From the NCBI GenBank assembly GCA_025345505.1, contig JANVCC010000120.1:4666113-4730112 (forward strand): a DNA stretch of 64,000 bases. The letters are read 5' to 3'. The position numbers and the translations under genes are program-made. Below, piece by piece: positions 48,501 to 60,500 of this stretch (its first letter is position 1; each line of letters starts with the position of its first letter). The DNA comes from Todiramphus chloris collaris. Its lineage: Eukaryota > Chordata > Aves > Coraciiformes > Alcedinidae. The notes below the pieces were generated by a model. That model did no database searches, was not told the DNA's origin, and saw only the letters and a program-made list of their open reading frames with translations.

Positions 48501-51148
48501 CCATCTCCAGCTCCTAAGCAGTATCTTACACTGATGAAGTTGCAGTCTTCAACATTTACTAATCTATTTGATCTTTGTCCATCAATGCAATTGGAAAAGC
48601 ACACAATCCAGAGGTTTAAAATAGGTTTTCAGAATGCAAGCTGGCCCTGAATGTTATTACAAGCCCCACAAATGGTTTGTGTATCGCAGCTCTGTCCTAG
48701 GCACCAGAAGGAGTCAAATCTCTGAGCACTGAAATGCTGCTTCTGAAAGGGGAAAGAATAAAGCCTCTGTCCGAGTACCCAGAGAAATGCAGGATTTCTT
48801 TGCAGAGAAATACGCCCCTCTTCCCTTGCCCTTGTGGATGGCTTTGTGTCTTAAGAGTAGAACTGAGAACTGCAAAGTGTTCTTTTGTTAGCACAGTATG
48901 ATGGGCAAGGCGATTATGGAAAGGAAAAAACACGCACCACAGAGTCATTCCAAGCAGACTCAGTTTTTCCTGGGTCCCAAGTTACTTACTTGTGAACTTT
49001 TGTACCCAACCATGACCTTTTCAATCTCACAAACAGACAGAGCTTGCCTGACTGTTGTGCAGAAATTATGCCATGAGGCAGCAGCACAGCTTGCAAGTAA
49101 ACCCTTTTTTTTTTTTTAGCTAGCAAAATAAATTCAAATGCTTTAAACCATTAGAACCCTGCTCTTCAACGAGTTTGTACCTTTAACAGCAACAAAAAGG
49201 AGAGAGGGTGATTGAATTGCATCATGTCCGTGTAAAAGCAGCTTCTTGTGTTAGTATCAGGAGTATTAAAGGCAAGATCTAGCACCTAGTATTGCTCTGG
49301 TAATGCTAACATGGGAAGAAACAGCAGCTGGTATAAAACATTTCCACTTGAGCAGTCAGGTGTTCTACAAACTACCCCACACTACAATTAGACAATCAAG
49401 GAGATTAAATTCGTACTTATGAAGCTTTCAATAGTTCAAAAGGAACGAAGTTTGTATCAATATCTATTCAAATCTGAATTAGCTTCAGTAGTTTCTCCTT
49501 TACCAGAAAATACATTTGGTGTATAACCAAAGTTCATTTGACCTATCCTTGTGCAGTTATTTCAAGTTTGCACTTGTGTTTTCCCCTCCCCAACATAAAA
49601 ACTCTGAAAGAAAGCTTTCCTTGTGTAAAGGAGGACTACTTTAAACATCTGCAACCAATTTATATTGTAAAAGTTAGTCTGAAATCTCCTTCCCACATCC
49701 AATTAACTCAAAGTTGCCAACGGGAAACAAATAAAGCCAATTCATGAGGCACAGTTGGTATTTTAATGATATCTCTCAGACTGGTTCAGCAGTAAAAACA
49801 CTTCCAAGTATAAAACGTCTCTTTCAACCTTATCCCCACTGTCCCTGCCCCAATAACAGCAATAGGGTAAATAACCCCATCATTAAAAGTAAAGGAAGTC
49901 TAAAACTACAAGCAGGATGCAAGTACAGTTCTACTCCTGAGGTTTCCACAGCCCACAGGCAATGCTGAATGGAAGATATATTTGGTTTGTGTGCTGGCAG
50001 TAAAATATTTTTGCAGTAAAATCCCACACTGGCCAGAGAAGATCTCCAAGCTGCTATAAATGCACACGGAGTTGACAAAAACTGCCTTCTCCCCTTCTGA
50101 GTGGCCTGCCTCAGCCTTACCACACATGGAAATACTTAACACTACTTGTTAGCACCAAAGCAGCAACTTCTGTGATTTTTTTTTTTTATCTTTTTTTAAA
50201 CCAAAACAAGCGCCTCCTTAAAAAAAAATAAATAAAAATACAAGAGGTTAAGCCTTGGCAGGGTGATTTCTCTTACACATTTTACACTTGATTCGTGGGA
50301 GAACACTGTGTATTTCTGTTGGCTTTATTTCTGAAAATAAGGCCTGTAAAGCACTGTCAGTCTCTCCTCTCTCCAGAGAGCTCGGTGACTAATGTTACAC
50401 TAGTGCTGTGAAAACATTACTTCACACCAAAAACAAATACAAGGCCTCTGCTGAATTTAGCGTTACCACTTCTAATAAAAGTACACCCATCCTTAGGATA
50501 TTGGACTCCTGGATTCACATCTCACACCCTTCGTAGCCACTAAGGTATTAATTCAACAGAGGGAGAAATTGCAGCTTGGCTGCCACAGCATCATGACAGA
50601 CCTGACTAACACCACACAGAGGCAGAGTATTTTAGATTTTATTCCCACCCACTTCACTTCTATTTCACTCGTATTTACCTCATGGACAGGTATTTTCACA
50701 TTGGTTTTATTCTTGCTGCATAATAAACAATATTATCCTAAAAGCTTTAAAAGCGAGAGTAGGCTGTACATTATTTGTAATCCAATAATGCTGGGAGGCT
50801 TGGATCAAATACTGGTTGATTTAAAATACCAGCCAGCAGTCTTCACTCATGAGACATCAATGTGAAGTCAGTAAGATTCAGTGTTTGGTTATAAGAGACT
50901 TTGTGTTAGTGATTATTTTCACAGGAGAAGAGCACTATTTAACAAATTAAAGAGAATTTATCAGATATATTCTTTTTGGTTACAGATACTTATAAATATC
51001 AACGAATGCACCATTTACATCAAGGTTGCCTCTTAGTATTTGTCGAGGGCAGATTTTCTTTTAATTTCAGAAAATAAGCTATTCAAAGTTTAGGAGCCCC
51101 AGACCAACGGTAGTTCCACCAAGTGTCCTGTACTCAAGTATTTCTTAC
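45545..51148 (-). other. CLIC4: CLIC4 intron 2
   Basis: A 5.6-kb GT-AG intron (GTAAGA donor, CACCCTAG acceptor). It is AT-rich unique sequence with a 20-base T run at 47743-47762, further A/T runs near 49105-49118 and 50170-50230, and no recognisable gene or repeat element. Confidence 0.85.
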
Positions 51149-51258
51149 CTCTTCAGGTCGACTGTTGTGACACTAAACACCACTCCCTTCAGCCAAAGAA
51201 TCATGAACAGCCTCTGTGAGAAGGGACAGTTTCCTATGCTTTCACCATCACTGCCAGC
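51149..51258 (-). CDS. CLIC4: CLIC4 coding exon 2 (active-site / membrane segment)
   Basis: A 110-bp exon with acceptor TCTTCTGCAG and donor AAGAG|GTAAGA. It starts in phase 0 and ends two bases into an Arg codon. It encodes [20 protein letters not shown], then [20 protein letters not shown] is the glutaredoxin-like redox motif of vertebrate CLICs, and the following hydrophobic stretch is the putative membrane-spanning helix. Every residue matches human CLIC4 as I remember it, and SVTTV distinguishes it from the NVTTV of CLIC5. The exon 1 segment (start codon and about 24 residues) was searched for in the right part of the window and not found. Confidence 0.97.
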
Positions 51259-51573
51259 CTGCAGAAGAGAACACATCATTAATTAGAAGGCAGGACCACA
51301 GCATTAACACCCACTCACAATTACTGGAAGATCTTTAAATAAAGACAGACTCGGTAACAAATCACAGGGTTTGCTGCCTGCACAGTCCTCACATCCCTTA
51401 CTTTTCCAGAGGCCTAACGAGCTTCCAGTCAAATCTAGTATCATCTTCAGGAACGCCGCTTGGCTCTCCAAGTCCAGATATCCTGAAGGTATCTCCAGCT
51501 AAAGCACAGGAGATGAGCATCTTCAGAATATTTTAATCCACTTCATACACCAGGCAGGCACGCAGGCACTTGG

Positions 51574-51690
51574 AATCAGAGAATGGTGGGGTTGGGAGGG
51601 AGCTCTGGAGATGATGGAGTCCAAGCCCCCTGCCAGGGTAGGGTCACCCAGGGCAGCCCACACAGGAGCAGATCCAGGTGGCACTTCTGC
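51574..51690 (-). mobile_element. CR1 LINE 3'-end fragment
   Basis: Reverse orientation: AATCAGAGAATGGTGGGGTT, then GGAGTCCAAGCCCCCTGCCA, then the GGGTCACCCAGGGCAGCCCA and CAGATCCAGGTGG blocks. This is typical of the last 100 bp of CR1. It is a heavily truncated fossil. Confidence 0.88.
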
Positions 51691-52639
51691 ATCTCTTTTT
51701 CCTTAATACATCTTCCAATTACTTTTTTTTTTCCCTGCAGATGTAACGAGGATTTTATTACACTGAAATCTGCACATTTCTGAAGTCAATTAAACTGTTT
51801 ACTGGTCATCTCCTCTAAAAGCTGTTCACAAAACATACCAGAAGAGGATTTCATTCAACCAAACTAAGTTATTTTTCACCCTGAAGATGATCCAACTGCT
51901 CTTAACAGTCAAGAAGGGACAGCTAAATCCTATTCATCTGATCAGCCACACCTTCTGATGACAGTTTTCCAATGCTGATATTGTTCTTTACTGGGTTTTT
52001 TTCCTTCTACAAGGCATAGCTAACTCTCTGTAGTGTGTGTCCCCCAGCTTAGTGTGTCTTTCTCGCACTGTAGTGCTACAGAGTCAACTGCAACCAGGAA
52101 CTATGAATCTGCATTGTACTGCAGGTGTTGCAAGGAAAGACACAACTGTAAGCCCATAGAGACTTCACTGATAATAAAGAAATATTCCAGAGACACTTTT
52201 TATAGGCAATTTATCAATAACTCTTTGTCCTAGAACAACAAAGGTCCATTACACAGCAACAGTAAGCACTCCAGGGCACCCAGTGATGGCATGCATCCCA
52301 TGATTACTCTGACAATGAAGGACGTAGTGCTGAGTTGGAAAACTTGAGTTTTTAGTGGGCTAGAATTAGACACAAAATCTTGAGTCTTGTTATAAAATTC
52401 AACCCTCTGAAAAGCAAACTGGTTCAGTAGTCAGAAGTCACATACATCAGATTATCTTTCTTGAAGACTCAGCAGCTGGTGTGATTGTGTTAAAAGCTGG
52501 CACGTGACTTCTCAAGTCTTCAGGAGCCTAAATTCTAAAAGCATCTAAAGAAAGGATAAAGTGGAGTCACTTTGGTTACTCTGGGCATTCTGTTTTGTAC
52601 TTGGTCTGCAATTTTCCACTGTGCATGTAACTGCTGTAA

Positions 52640-52699
52640 GGATTGCAGCTACTGCATGGATTTGTGTGTGGATTGCAGCTACTGCATGGATTTGTGTGT
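52640..52699. repeat. Exact 30-bp tandem duplication in CLIC4 intron 1
   Basis: The 30-bp unit (GGATTGCAGCTACTGCATGG plus ATTTGTGTGT) occurs twice in direct contact, at 52640-52669 and 52670-52699, without mismatch. Perfect identity suggests a recent slippage or repair event. Confidence 0.97.
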
Positions 52700-55600
52700 T
52701 CCTACCTGACGAGATGCTCACGTGAAGGAAGACTTCACTCTGCAGTCTATTCCCAACAGCTGTATGCTTTTAGGGGTGCTGTTATTTAACCACAACAGGA
52801 GTGTGTATTTCAGCATCTTCCACTAGAGTTAAACCCTCGTGTTCACACTACAACTGATATTTCCTGCAGGTAAATTATGCCACTGGAGTTTTATATTCCT
52901 CTATCTTTTTTTTTTGCCTCGTGCAAGATCTTATCTACATTTGAAAATGATATTGAAAGAGACAACACATCATCCCATCTGAGGAAAATGTGTGTTTTAT
53001 ACTGCCCAGGCTAATTCACGCTTTGAAGTAGAAAGAATTCTTTGATTCAGAACTGCTTTCAGTCTTCGTAACAACTTCAGCACTACTTAAAGCAAAGCAC
53101 ATGAGCTACGCTGCAGTAACTGCAGAGGCCTGCAGGTCCCCATCCACTTCTGTTTCACTTCCTCTGGTGGAAGAGCTACCACAAAAAAGAAAAGTGAAAG
53201 GAGGAATGTGGGCATTTACCAATAACCTAAGAGCATAAAGCCATCCCACCTTGAGGCCACCCACGGGGACTGTTCACAGTGCTATTCTCAAGCAACTTCT
53301 TCCTTAGCACTTCTGACCTGGAAAGCAGAGCTGGTGCAGTGTGACATACACTGCCAGACACCTCATGATACAGACTGAGGACACCTTTCAGTAGAAAAAT
53401 GGAAAGCATGTAACCAAGGGAAGAAACTCTGGGATGCAGCTGTGGGCGTACAGATGATCCTCGGCACCAAAGCAAGCCCAGAGGCTTAGTTCAGCACTGC
53501 AACAGCAACAAATGTACTTGAGGCATTTCCTGAGGAGAATATTAAGTTAAATAAGCATCAGTTAGCTCCCCAAATTCCAAACCAATGTTTGCAAATGGTC
53601 AATAGTGTTCTTAATGGACAATAGGTTAAGCATCTAGCAGATAGCTAGTTTTACAAGACACTTCAGTAGCTTGGTTTATTGTACTACCAAAGACATTAAA
53701 TCTTAGCTCATCTGCAACCCAAAGTGAAGTTACTTTTAAGCCATAGAACTAAAGAAAAAAGTATTTAAAAGTTTAAGGCCTAGCACTGAACTGGGGCTTT
53801 CATTAAGGCCTATTTTCCTAAGCCAATGCCAAAACCAAAGCAACCAGTGAGGACCAATAAAGATCAAATGCCAACTTGTACCCAAACTTTTCTTCTCTCC
53901 TAACACAAGCATAACGCCCCAAATCAAGGAGGAATGAATAGTGTCTGCTTTTGTTTAAACAAGAGAGGCTTTTTGGATTATTTGAATCAGCAAAAAGATT
54001 AGAGCTCCCTAACGTACACTGCTTTAAACCAAACCTAATGCATTTTCAAAGCTGCAGCTGAACGGCTAAACTGAGCCTAGACTTTCACGTCTACATTCAA
54101 ACGTTTGTCCCACTTCTGCCCCAAAAAGTCCCAAGTTATTCTGAGCACATATTGGAAAAGGAATGCAGTCAGAATGCCAGAAAACTATTGGCTTCAGCGC
54201 TCTTGAGCCAAGGAATTCTGCTATGTAACTGTTTGCCCGAGAGGCCCGGGTTCTGTCTTCCTGCGCTCGATGCACTGCGAGCTACGGACAGCACAGACGT
54301 GTTACAACCAGTCCAAAGCACCAGCACGTTCTTCTCCCTCGATCACATCGAGATTCTCTTCAGAGGGAGACAAGATTGGGAGGTGTTTGTGCAGGAGTCA
54401 GTTCTGGATGGTTTTCTCCACTGGAATAGAGCTGTGCTGGCAGAAAACTGTACACCTTTCAATACTGCAAGAATATGCTAAGATTCTACATGGCCAGCCA
54501 TGCAGGGGGGTAACCGTATAACAACTGTTGCTTCAGACCACTCTTAGCATCCAGAACTTGTCATCGGCTTGTCGTTGAATTCAGCCCATAACATCCCAGG
54601 ATATCTGCAGTGTCTAATCCTCATCACCACCAGAGGAAGGAAATATTAAGTGTTGACTTCTCACATCAGCCTAGAGTATTTAATTCAACAAGATTATTCT
54701 CATTCTATACTGAAAAGCTTTGAGGTTTTATTTCAAGTTCTTTCTAAAACCAGACTAAACATGTTTGTTAGTAATTAGTGCCAACCTTCCTACAACTAGG
54801 GCTCATTTTCGGTTATCGCTACCCGATCCACTACAGAGCAAGGACCCATAGTATTTTTCACTTGTGAGCATTTTGCTCAAGGTTTATACTGATTGAGAGC
54901 TAACTCTGAAGAGCCTGGCTTTCATTTGCCATGGGGGAAAGCACCCTGCCAAATGCAGCGTTTAACTTGACCGTGACCCACGGCCGACTCCTGCCACGCC
55001 AGAGATGCCATCGAGCAGCCTGCAAAGCTAACAGCTGCCACAGAGGGTTTACAAAGGCACTAACAGATATCCAGTTGCCTTGAACAAAGTTGTGTTACCC
55101 TTCACAAACTGAGTGTAATTGAAAAAAAACTGGTGGCAAAACAGACCTCACTCACTGTGAGATGTGAGAGAACGAGCTGAGCATCATACTCCGCAGCACT
55201 CACCCCTGGTATTCTGTCAAAACCAAACAGGGCTACTTTTTAAAGCAAACTGAGTAAGTAGTTCAAGTAAGAATGAAAGATTTCAAGGCAGTTTAACAAA
55301 TCAGAATGCTCACTGAGAAGTCAGCCTGGTTTATCACAGCCACAGTGAAACTACTGGCAACTCCCGATGCCAAGCAACTCAGCCCAACCGAGAGCAGCAG
55401 CTACTTGAGGAAAAGGAAACCAAACCAACAAAATCTACTTATCCCACTGTCTGGAAGACTGAGCTCAGCTGATCCAGCCACTGCGGAAGCCACCTCCTCC
55501 CTTTCTCTTCCCCTGCAGCAGTGATTTCATTCAAATGAGATTGTTTTTCCCAAAAAAAGCAAAGAGCCCAAGGAATCATACATCTGGTGAAGCAGCTACA

Positions 55601-57396
55601 CAAGCTAAGGGAAGGGAAAAAAAAACCCAACACATCACAGTCTAATTGTGAAATGTTTGTCTTTACAGCTGCATAAAAATTAACTTGACTCCCAACACAA
55701 GAACCTGCGTGTATTTACTTTACCAAGGTAGTGCTGAAGTTTACTGAAAGATTAAGAAGAAAAACAGAAGCAAAGAAGCACTTAAAAGGTCACAAAGCCC
55801 TTATTATATAGTATAGATCTGAAAGACTCAGATCTAAAACAGAACTCTAGAATTCTTTGGTCCCAAAGGCCTGCAAAATTGTTTCAAACAGTGAAAAGGA
55901 CCACACTGCAAGTTCCCCAAACTGGATCAAATGACTGGAGAAACAATAGTGAAGTCCAAGTGCACCTGATGTATACAGTAATGTAACAGAGTCTGGCCTC
56001 TGCCTACATAAATAAAACAAAGGAAAAGGGCAGAACACTAAAAGACCATTTCCTAAATGATCCAAAACTATTCAGGGAATCTCTCTTGCACATTTGACAT
56101 AAACAGTGCGGGAAAAAGCAGAGGGAAAAATGCATCATGGAAGTACCTGACAGAATACCTTACGCCAAAGATAACTACTGGAGCTACCTGATTATACCAC
56201 TAAGGAAACCCCCACTGCCCTGAGTAAGAAATCTGCAAAGTCTAGAACGTTAATATTCCAACAAATAAACAGATGGGGGGAATATTAGAGAGTACGTGCA
56301 AATTTTGAGCTCTGAAATCTTGAAACATATCTCAGTTCTACCAAAAAAAAACCCCAAAGAAATCTGCTGGGAAAATTACATGAGAAACCCAGCATGATGT
56401 ATACTCATTAGCTCAAAACAGCAGGTAAAAGTCACTCTTGCACCTTCCATGAACAGTAAACTCCTTCTAGAAGCAAATTAGTACTGGCTTACTGTTTGGA
56501 GAGGAAATGGTTTAAGGTAAACTAACAAAATGATTCCAGTAAAAAAAAAAATGCAGCAATTCAAAACTTCTTAAAGAACAGAAGTGTGGTTTACCATTCC
56601 ACACATGAATACTGAAAATAAGCTGGTAATATCAGTCTAAATCCTTGCAGCATCTGCTCAGACCCTTATCTTGCCAAGCTGAATAAACAGAATTCCATGC
56701 TGTTTACTGAGCAGGGTTTTCAGATAAGATGTGAAGAACTGCACCCCTGAAGTATCTGACGTGACGCCAACCCAATGTTCCTCCTTATGGTGCCACTACA
56801 CCAATTGTTCTGTGGTTCTGCTCAGGCAGTAGATGGGTGAACTCCAGGGATGTTATATGTAAGCAATTGCTCTGCCAGCCAAAACAGATCTTAAAGATCC
56901 AAATGTCTCAAATATTAATGAAGGATCAATCAAAAGAAGGAAACAGGTGACAAGGTAGCAAGCTGCAGAGATCAGGACTGAAAACACACAAGTGTTCAAT
57001 TCATTCTCACCCTTTCAGGTTGTTAGTTTGAGAAGGGAGTTGTCCGGGGGTTTTATGGGAGGAACAGGTCAGGGAGCAAGCTAGAGTCAAGCCCTGAACT
57101 CAGCTGTAACCAAGTCTGGTTCAACCAGATTTAATCCGAGGGACAAGCCGACAAAAGGGACGCTTCCTCTTGCCAGTTCACCCTTTCTCTCGCCTCTCTA
57201 GCCAGTGGGTCACTAGTGCCCCAACTTACACACGAGAGCTTTTCTTTCTGTGGGTGTCCTTATGCTGCCAGACAGATGCAAACCTAACGGGACATTTAAA
57301 AGTGCACAAGTGGCACAATGCAATAAATGACACTGCTGACAGACTAAGGAAGTTCCCTGCCACAAGAAGCAAAAGATAGGAAGGTTGGAACTAGGG

Positions 57397-57538
57397 ACCA
57401 CACAACAAACCACACAACGAACCAAAAAAACAATTACCCCCAACCCAAACACAAAAAAAAACACCTCAAAAAAAACCCAACCAAACAAAAAGAAACCCCA
57501 AACAAACAAAAAATACAACAAGAAAACCACAAACACAT
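57397..57538. repeat. A/C-only low-complexity tract
   Basis: About 140 bp is composed almost entirely of A and C on the + strand, with very few G or T. It is not a regular microsatellite. On the CLIC4 (-) strand it is T/G-rich. Confidence 0.85.
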
Positions 57539-60500
57539 CTGGAAAGGCAATTTCATTGTCTAAGTAGCGCTGAGACTGAGCAAGTAAACTTTCCTTTAAC
57601 CTGAACACTGAAAGATTGTCTACAGATAACGGACACATGCTGCTGTGAAACAACTTTTCTTTCCAAATCAGCTATCCTGGTAAGTATAAAACAATGAGTA
57701 CTGAAAAAAGGGCATTAAACCAGAAAATTTAAAGAACAGTACTATAAGGATACGCAAACTAGTGGAAGTAAACAAAATCTCAGGCTCTTTATTATTCAAA
57801 CACATCAACAAGAGAGCTATGCCAGCACAAACCCAACGGCAACCTTGGACGATTCCTTCCAGCACGTTTCTTCCCTTCTGCCCCAGAGATACCAGTGAGA
57901 GAGTTCAAGCAATGAACCCTTCATAAAACATCACAAAAAACATCTGCTTGCTTTAATAATTAGCCAGTGAGAGCTGCTATCACCACATCCACGTTGAAAG
58001 ATGAATGGAAAAAGCCTGGACACCACCTGCTACACACACCTTGCCTAGCAGGATGTTATAGCCCACAGACACGCAGGCAGAGCTGGCCAAGAACTGGGAT
58101 GTGGATCCCAGCTCAAGAGGTCTAGACCACCTCATAAAGGGGGGAAAAAAAAAAAGCAACAAAAAAAATCCACACACAGGAGAGAATAAAGAGTTCAAAC
58201 ATTTCCTGATGACAGTACTGCTAGGTTTAGAGATTGCATTTGTCTTGACCTCATCTTTATGTCAGAATTCACGTTTGGCAGAGCTGTTCAATATCTAACA
58301 CACTATTTAAGTTCCTTCGCTTCAGTTCTGAGTGCTTGTTATTGCTGACATGTCACCTTTATGAACTGTCTCCTTTAAAAGTTGTTCTTGATAGATATAA
58401 AAACCCCAGACTGTTGCACATTTAAAGATCCACGTCAGCCTCTTCAAAAGAGAGAGAAGCAAAAGCAAGTCTTAAAACAGCTGTATCTAAAGAGTCAGGG
58501 CCCAGGTCCTGTGTATTCCAGCTGATACCACAGCACAGCTTTTTAACGAAGCTGTCCAATATATTTTGAAACCTCCTTGCTTACTGCTAATGTAAGTTAA
58601 AAACTCACTAAAGATTCAGTCTAGGAAAATAGTGAGCTTGTAGCAATCATGAAGATTTAGCCACGCTGTTAAATGTCTCTGACAAGCAAGCTAGCTCCTG
58701 CAACTCTTTTACAATGTTAGGAGTCTAAATAAACCATCTGACATCATTCTCATCACCTCAAAGATCAGCAGTTTCCCACCTCACACAGCTAGTATTTCCA
58801 ATTCACCTTTGTTCCTCAGGTTGTGTGTGGTCAGCAGATGACCCTACAGCATCTCAGACTGCAAGAAGGGCTCTACCACCACATCAGGCCTTTAGGGAAT
58901 CACTGCTACCTTAAACAGCAAATCCTTTAGGAAAAATAGAAAACAAAAAGCATAAGCCCAGTGTTGGTATGTGGAGTCCACTGCAAAAAGTGTACTAATA
59001 GTCTATATTTTTCTACATGTTGATTGACATCAACCCTGCCCAGGGCAGAAGCAGCCTTAGTACCACTGCCTCTTGAGAAGCTCTGTCACATTGTGCAGCT
59101 TGTAATCAGTCCAGTTCCACATCAGCTGAAATTCCTGTACACTCAAATTGCTTAAAAAAAAATAAAAATAGAGTAACTGAACTCCTGCATTTACTTCAGA
59201 TCTGGCTATTAAACCAGGGAAAGGAATGTTTATCAGCCCATTCAAGCAGCCTCTTAAGTCATTACCTTTCTGATAAACCACCACTGTGTTAGACATATGA
59301 CTGGAGCAGCATCTGACCATTTTAGGACCATGTTATTTTTATCCCTGTGATGCTATTCCTAACAAAATAATTAGGCTTGTCTTGTACCTTTCCCGCAACT
59401 CTGGCTCATTGCTACCCGATTCTCACTGCAAAGCTTTTTTGGGGGGAGAAATAAATGAATAATCTTCATGATGTGTTAAAGTAACTTCACAATTCAGTAG
59501 AAATTAATTAAGCATCTCTAGTTCTTTGGAGAGAAGAAATTATTCCACATTCATCCTTTGGGAGAATCAGGTGGAGTCAGAATCAAAACTTGCATTAAAT
59601 ACTACCCACCACTTTCTTCAGAGAAGGAATTAGCTTAATGAGCTATACACAAAAATTTGAGATTCTTGTGGACACGACCACCTCCCAGCCTGACAGGAAA
59701 ATGAAGTGCCTGGTTAAAGCAGAAGACTGGCATCTCTCCTGTGCCTCTTGCACCTTTAACAAAGTGATCCAGTTGTAACAAACCTTGATAAGATAAAAAG
59801 GGACAAACCAGGTATAATTTGCTGTGTAGCAGCTCGACACATTCTTGCAATATTCCAGTAGGAACTAAGCAGGCAATTAACTGTACAGTACTAAAGCTTT
59901 CTTTTACAGTGCTTTAAACATGTTTTTGGGTATGCAGCACATACACTCGGAACGGGCCTTGTGTAGGACAATGATTCTCCTCCACCCCACTTATTGAATT
60001 TGTGAACAAAGTACAGCGTGTGCTTTGGCTGCAGCTCAGGAGACCTCCTTCCAAAACTTCCCCACCAAATAATGAAACATCTATTAAAAAAATATATATA
60101 GATAGGAAAGAACTGCAAACTTTGTCGCTGGGGCTTAGAGTTCCAAATAAAATTCTTCTCTTTGGCATTTAAGAGCTCTTCAAATAAACCTCTGAATGTG
60201 AATCACTTCTGCAGGACAAAAAACCAAAGAAGTCTGTTTCTGGATGGCATTTTATAACCTCATTTACAGAGCTGAGATGAGCAATGAGTTGGAGAGATTA
60301 GCAGAGAGGAAGGATGAAGAGCTGCTCCAAGTTCATGCCAGGCTGACTTCGACTGAACCCCAGCAGGAGCAGGGGAGCCCCCGTCACATGCCCAACTGGG
60401 TGTCGCATCAAAATGCTAGCCCAAAGCAACCACCTGGGCTTCCAAAATTCTGATAAAATAAGGAATACAGCTAAACCCACAACTGCCTCCAAATCAGAAC

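Noticed and set aside
60244-60453. A Glu/Arg-rich + frame in CLIC4 intron 1
   Set aside because: A purine-rich stretch gives a coiled-coil-like reading by chance; no donor or partner exon was found.
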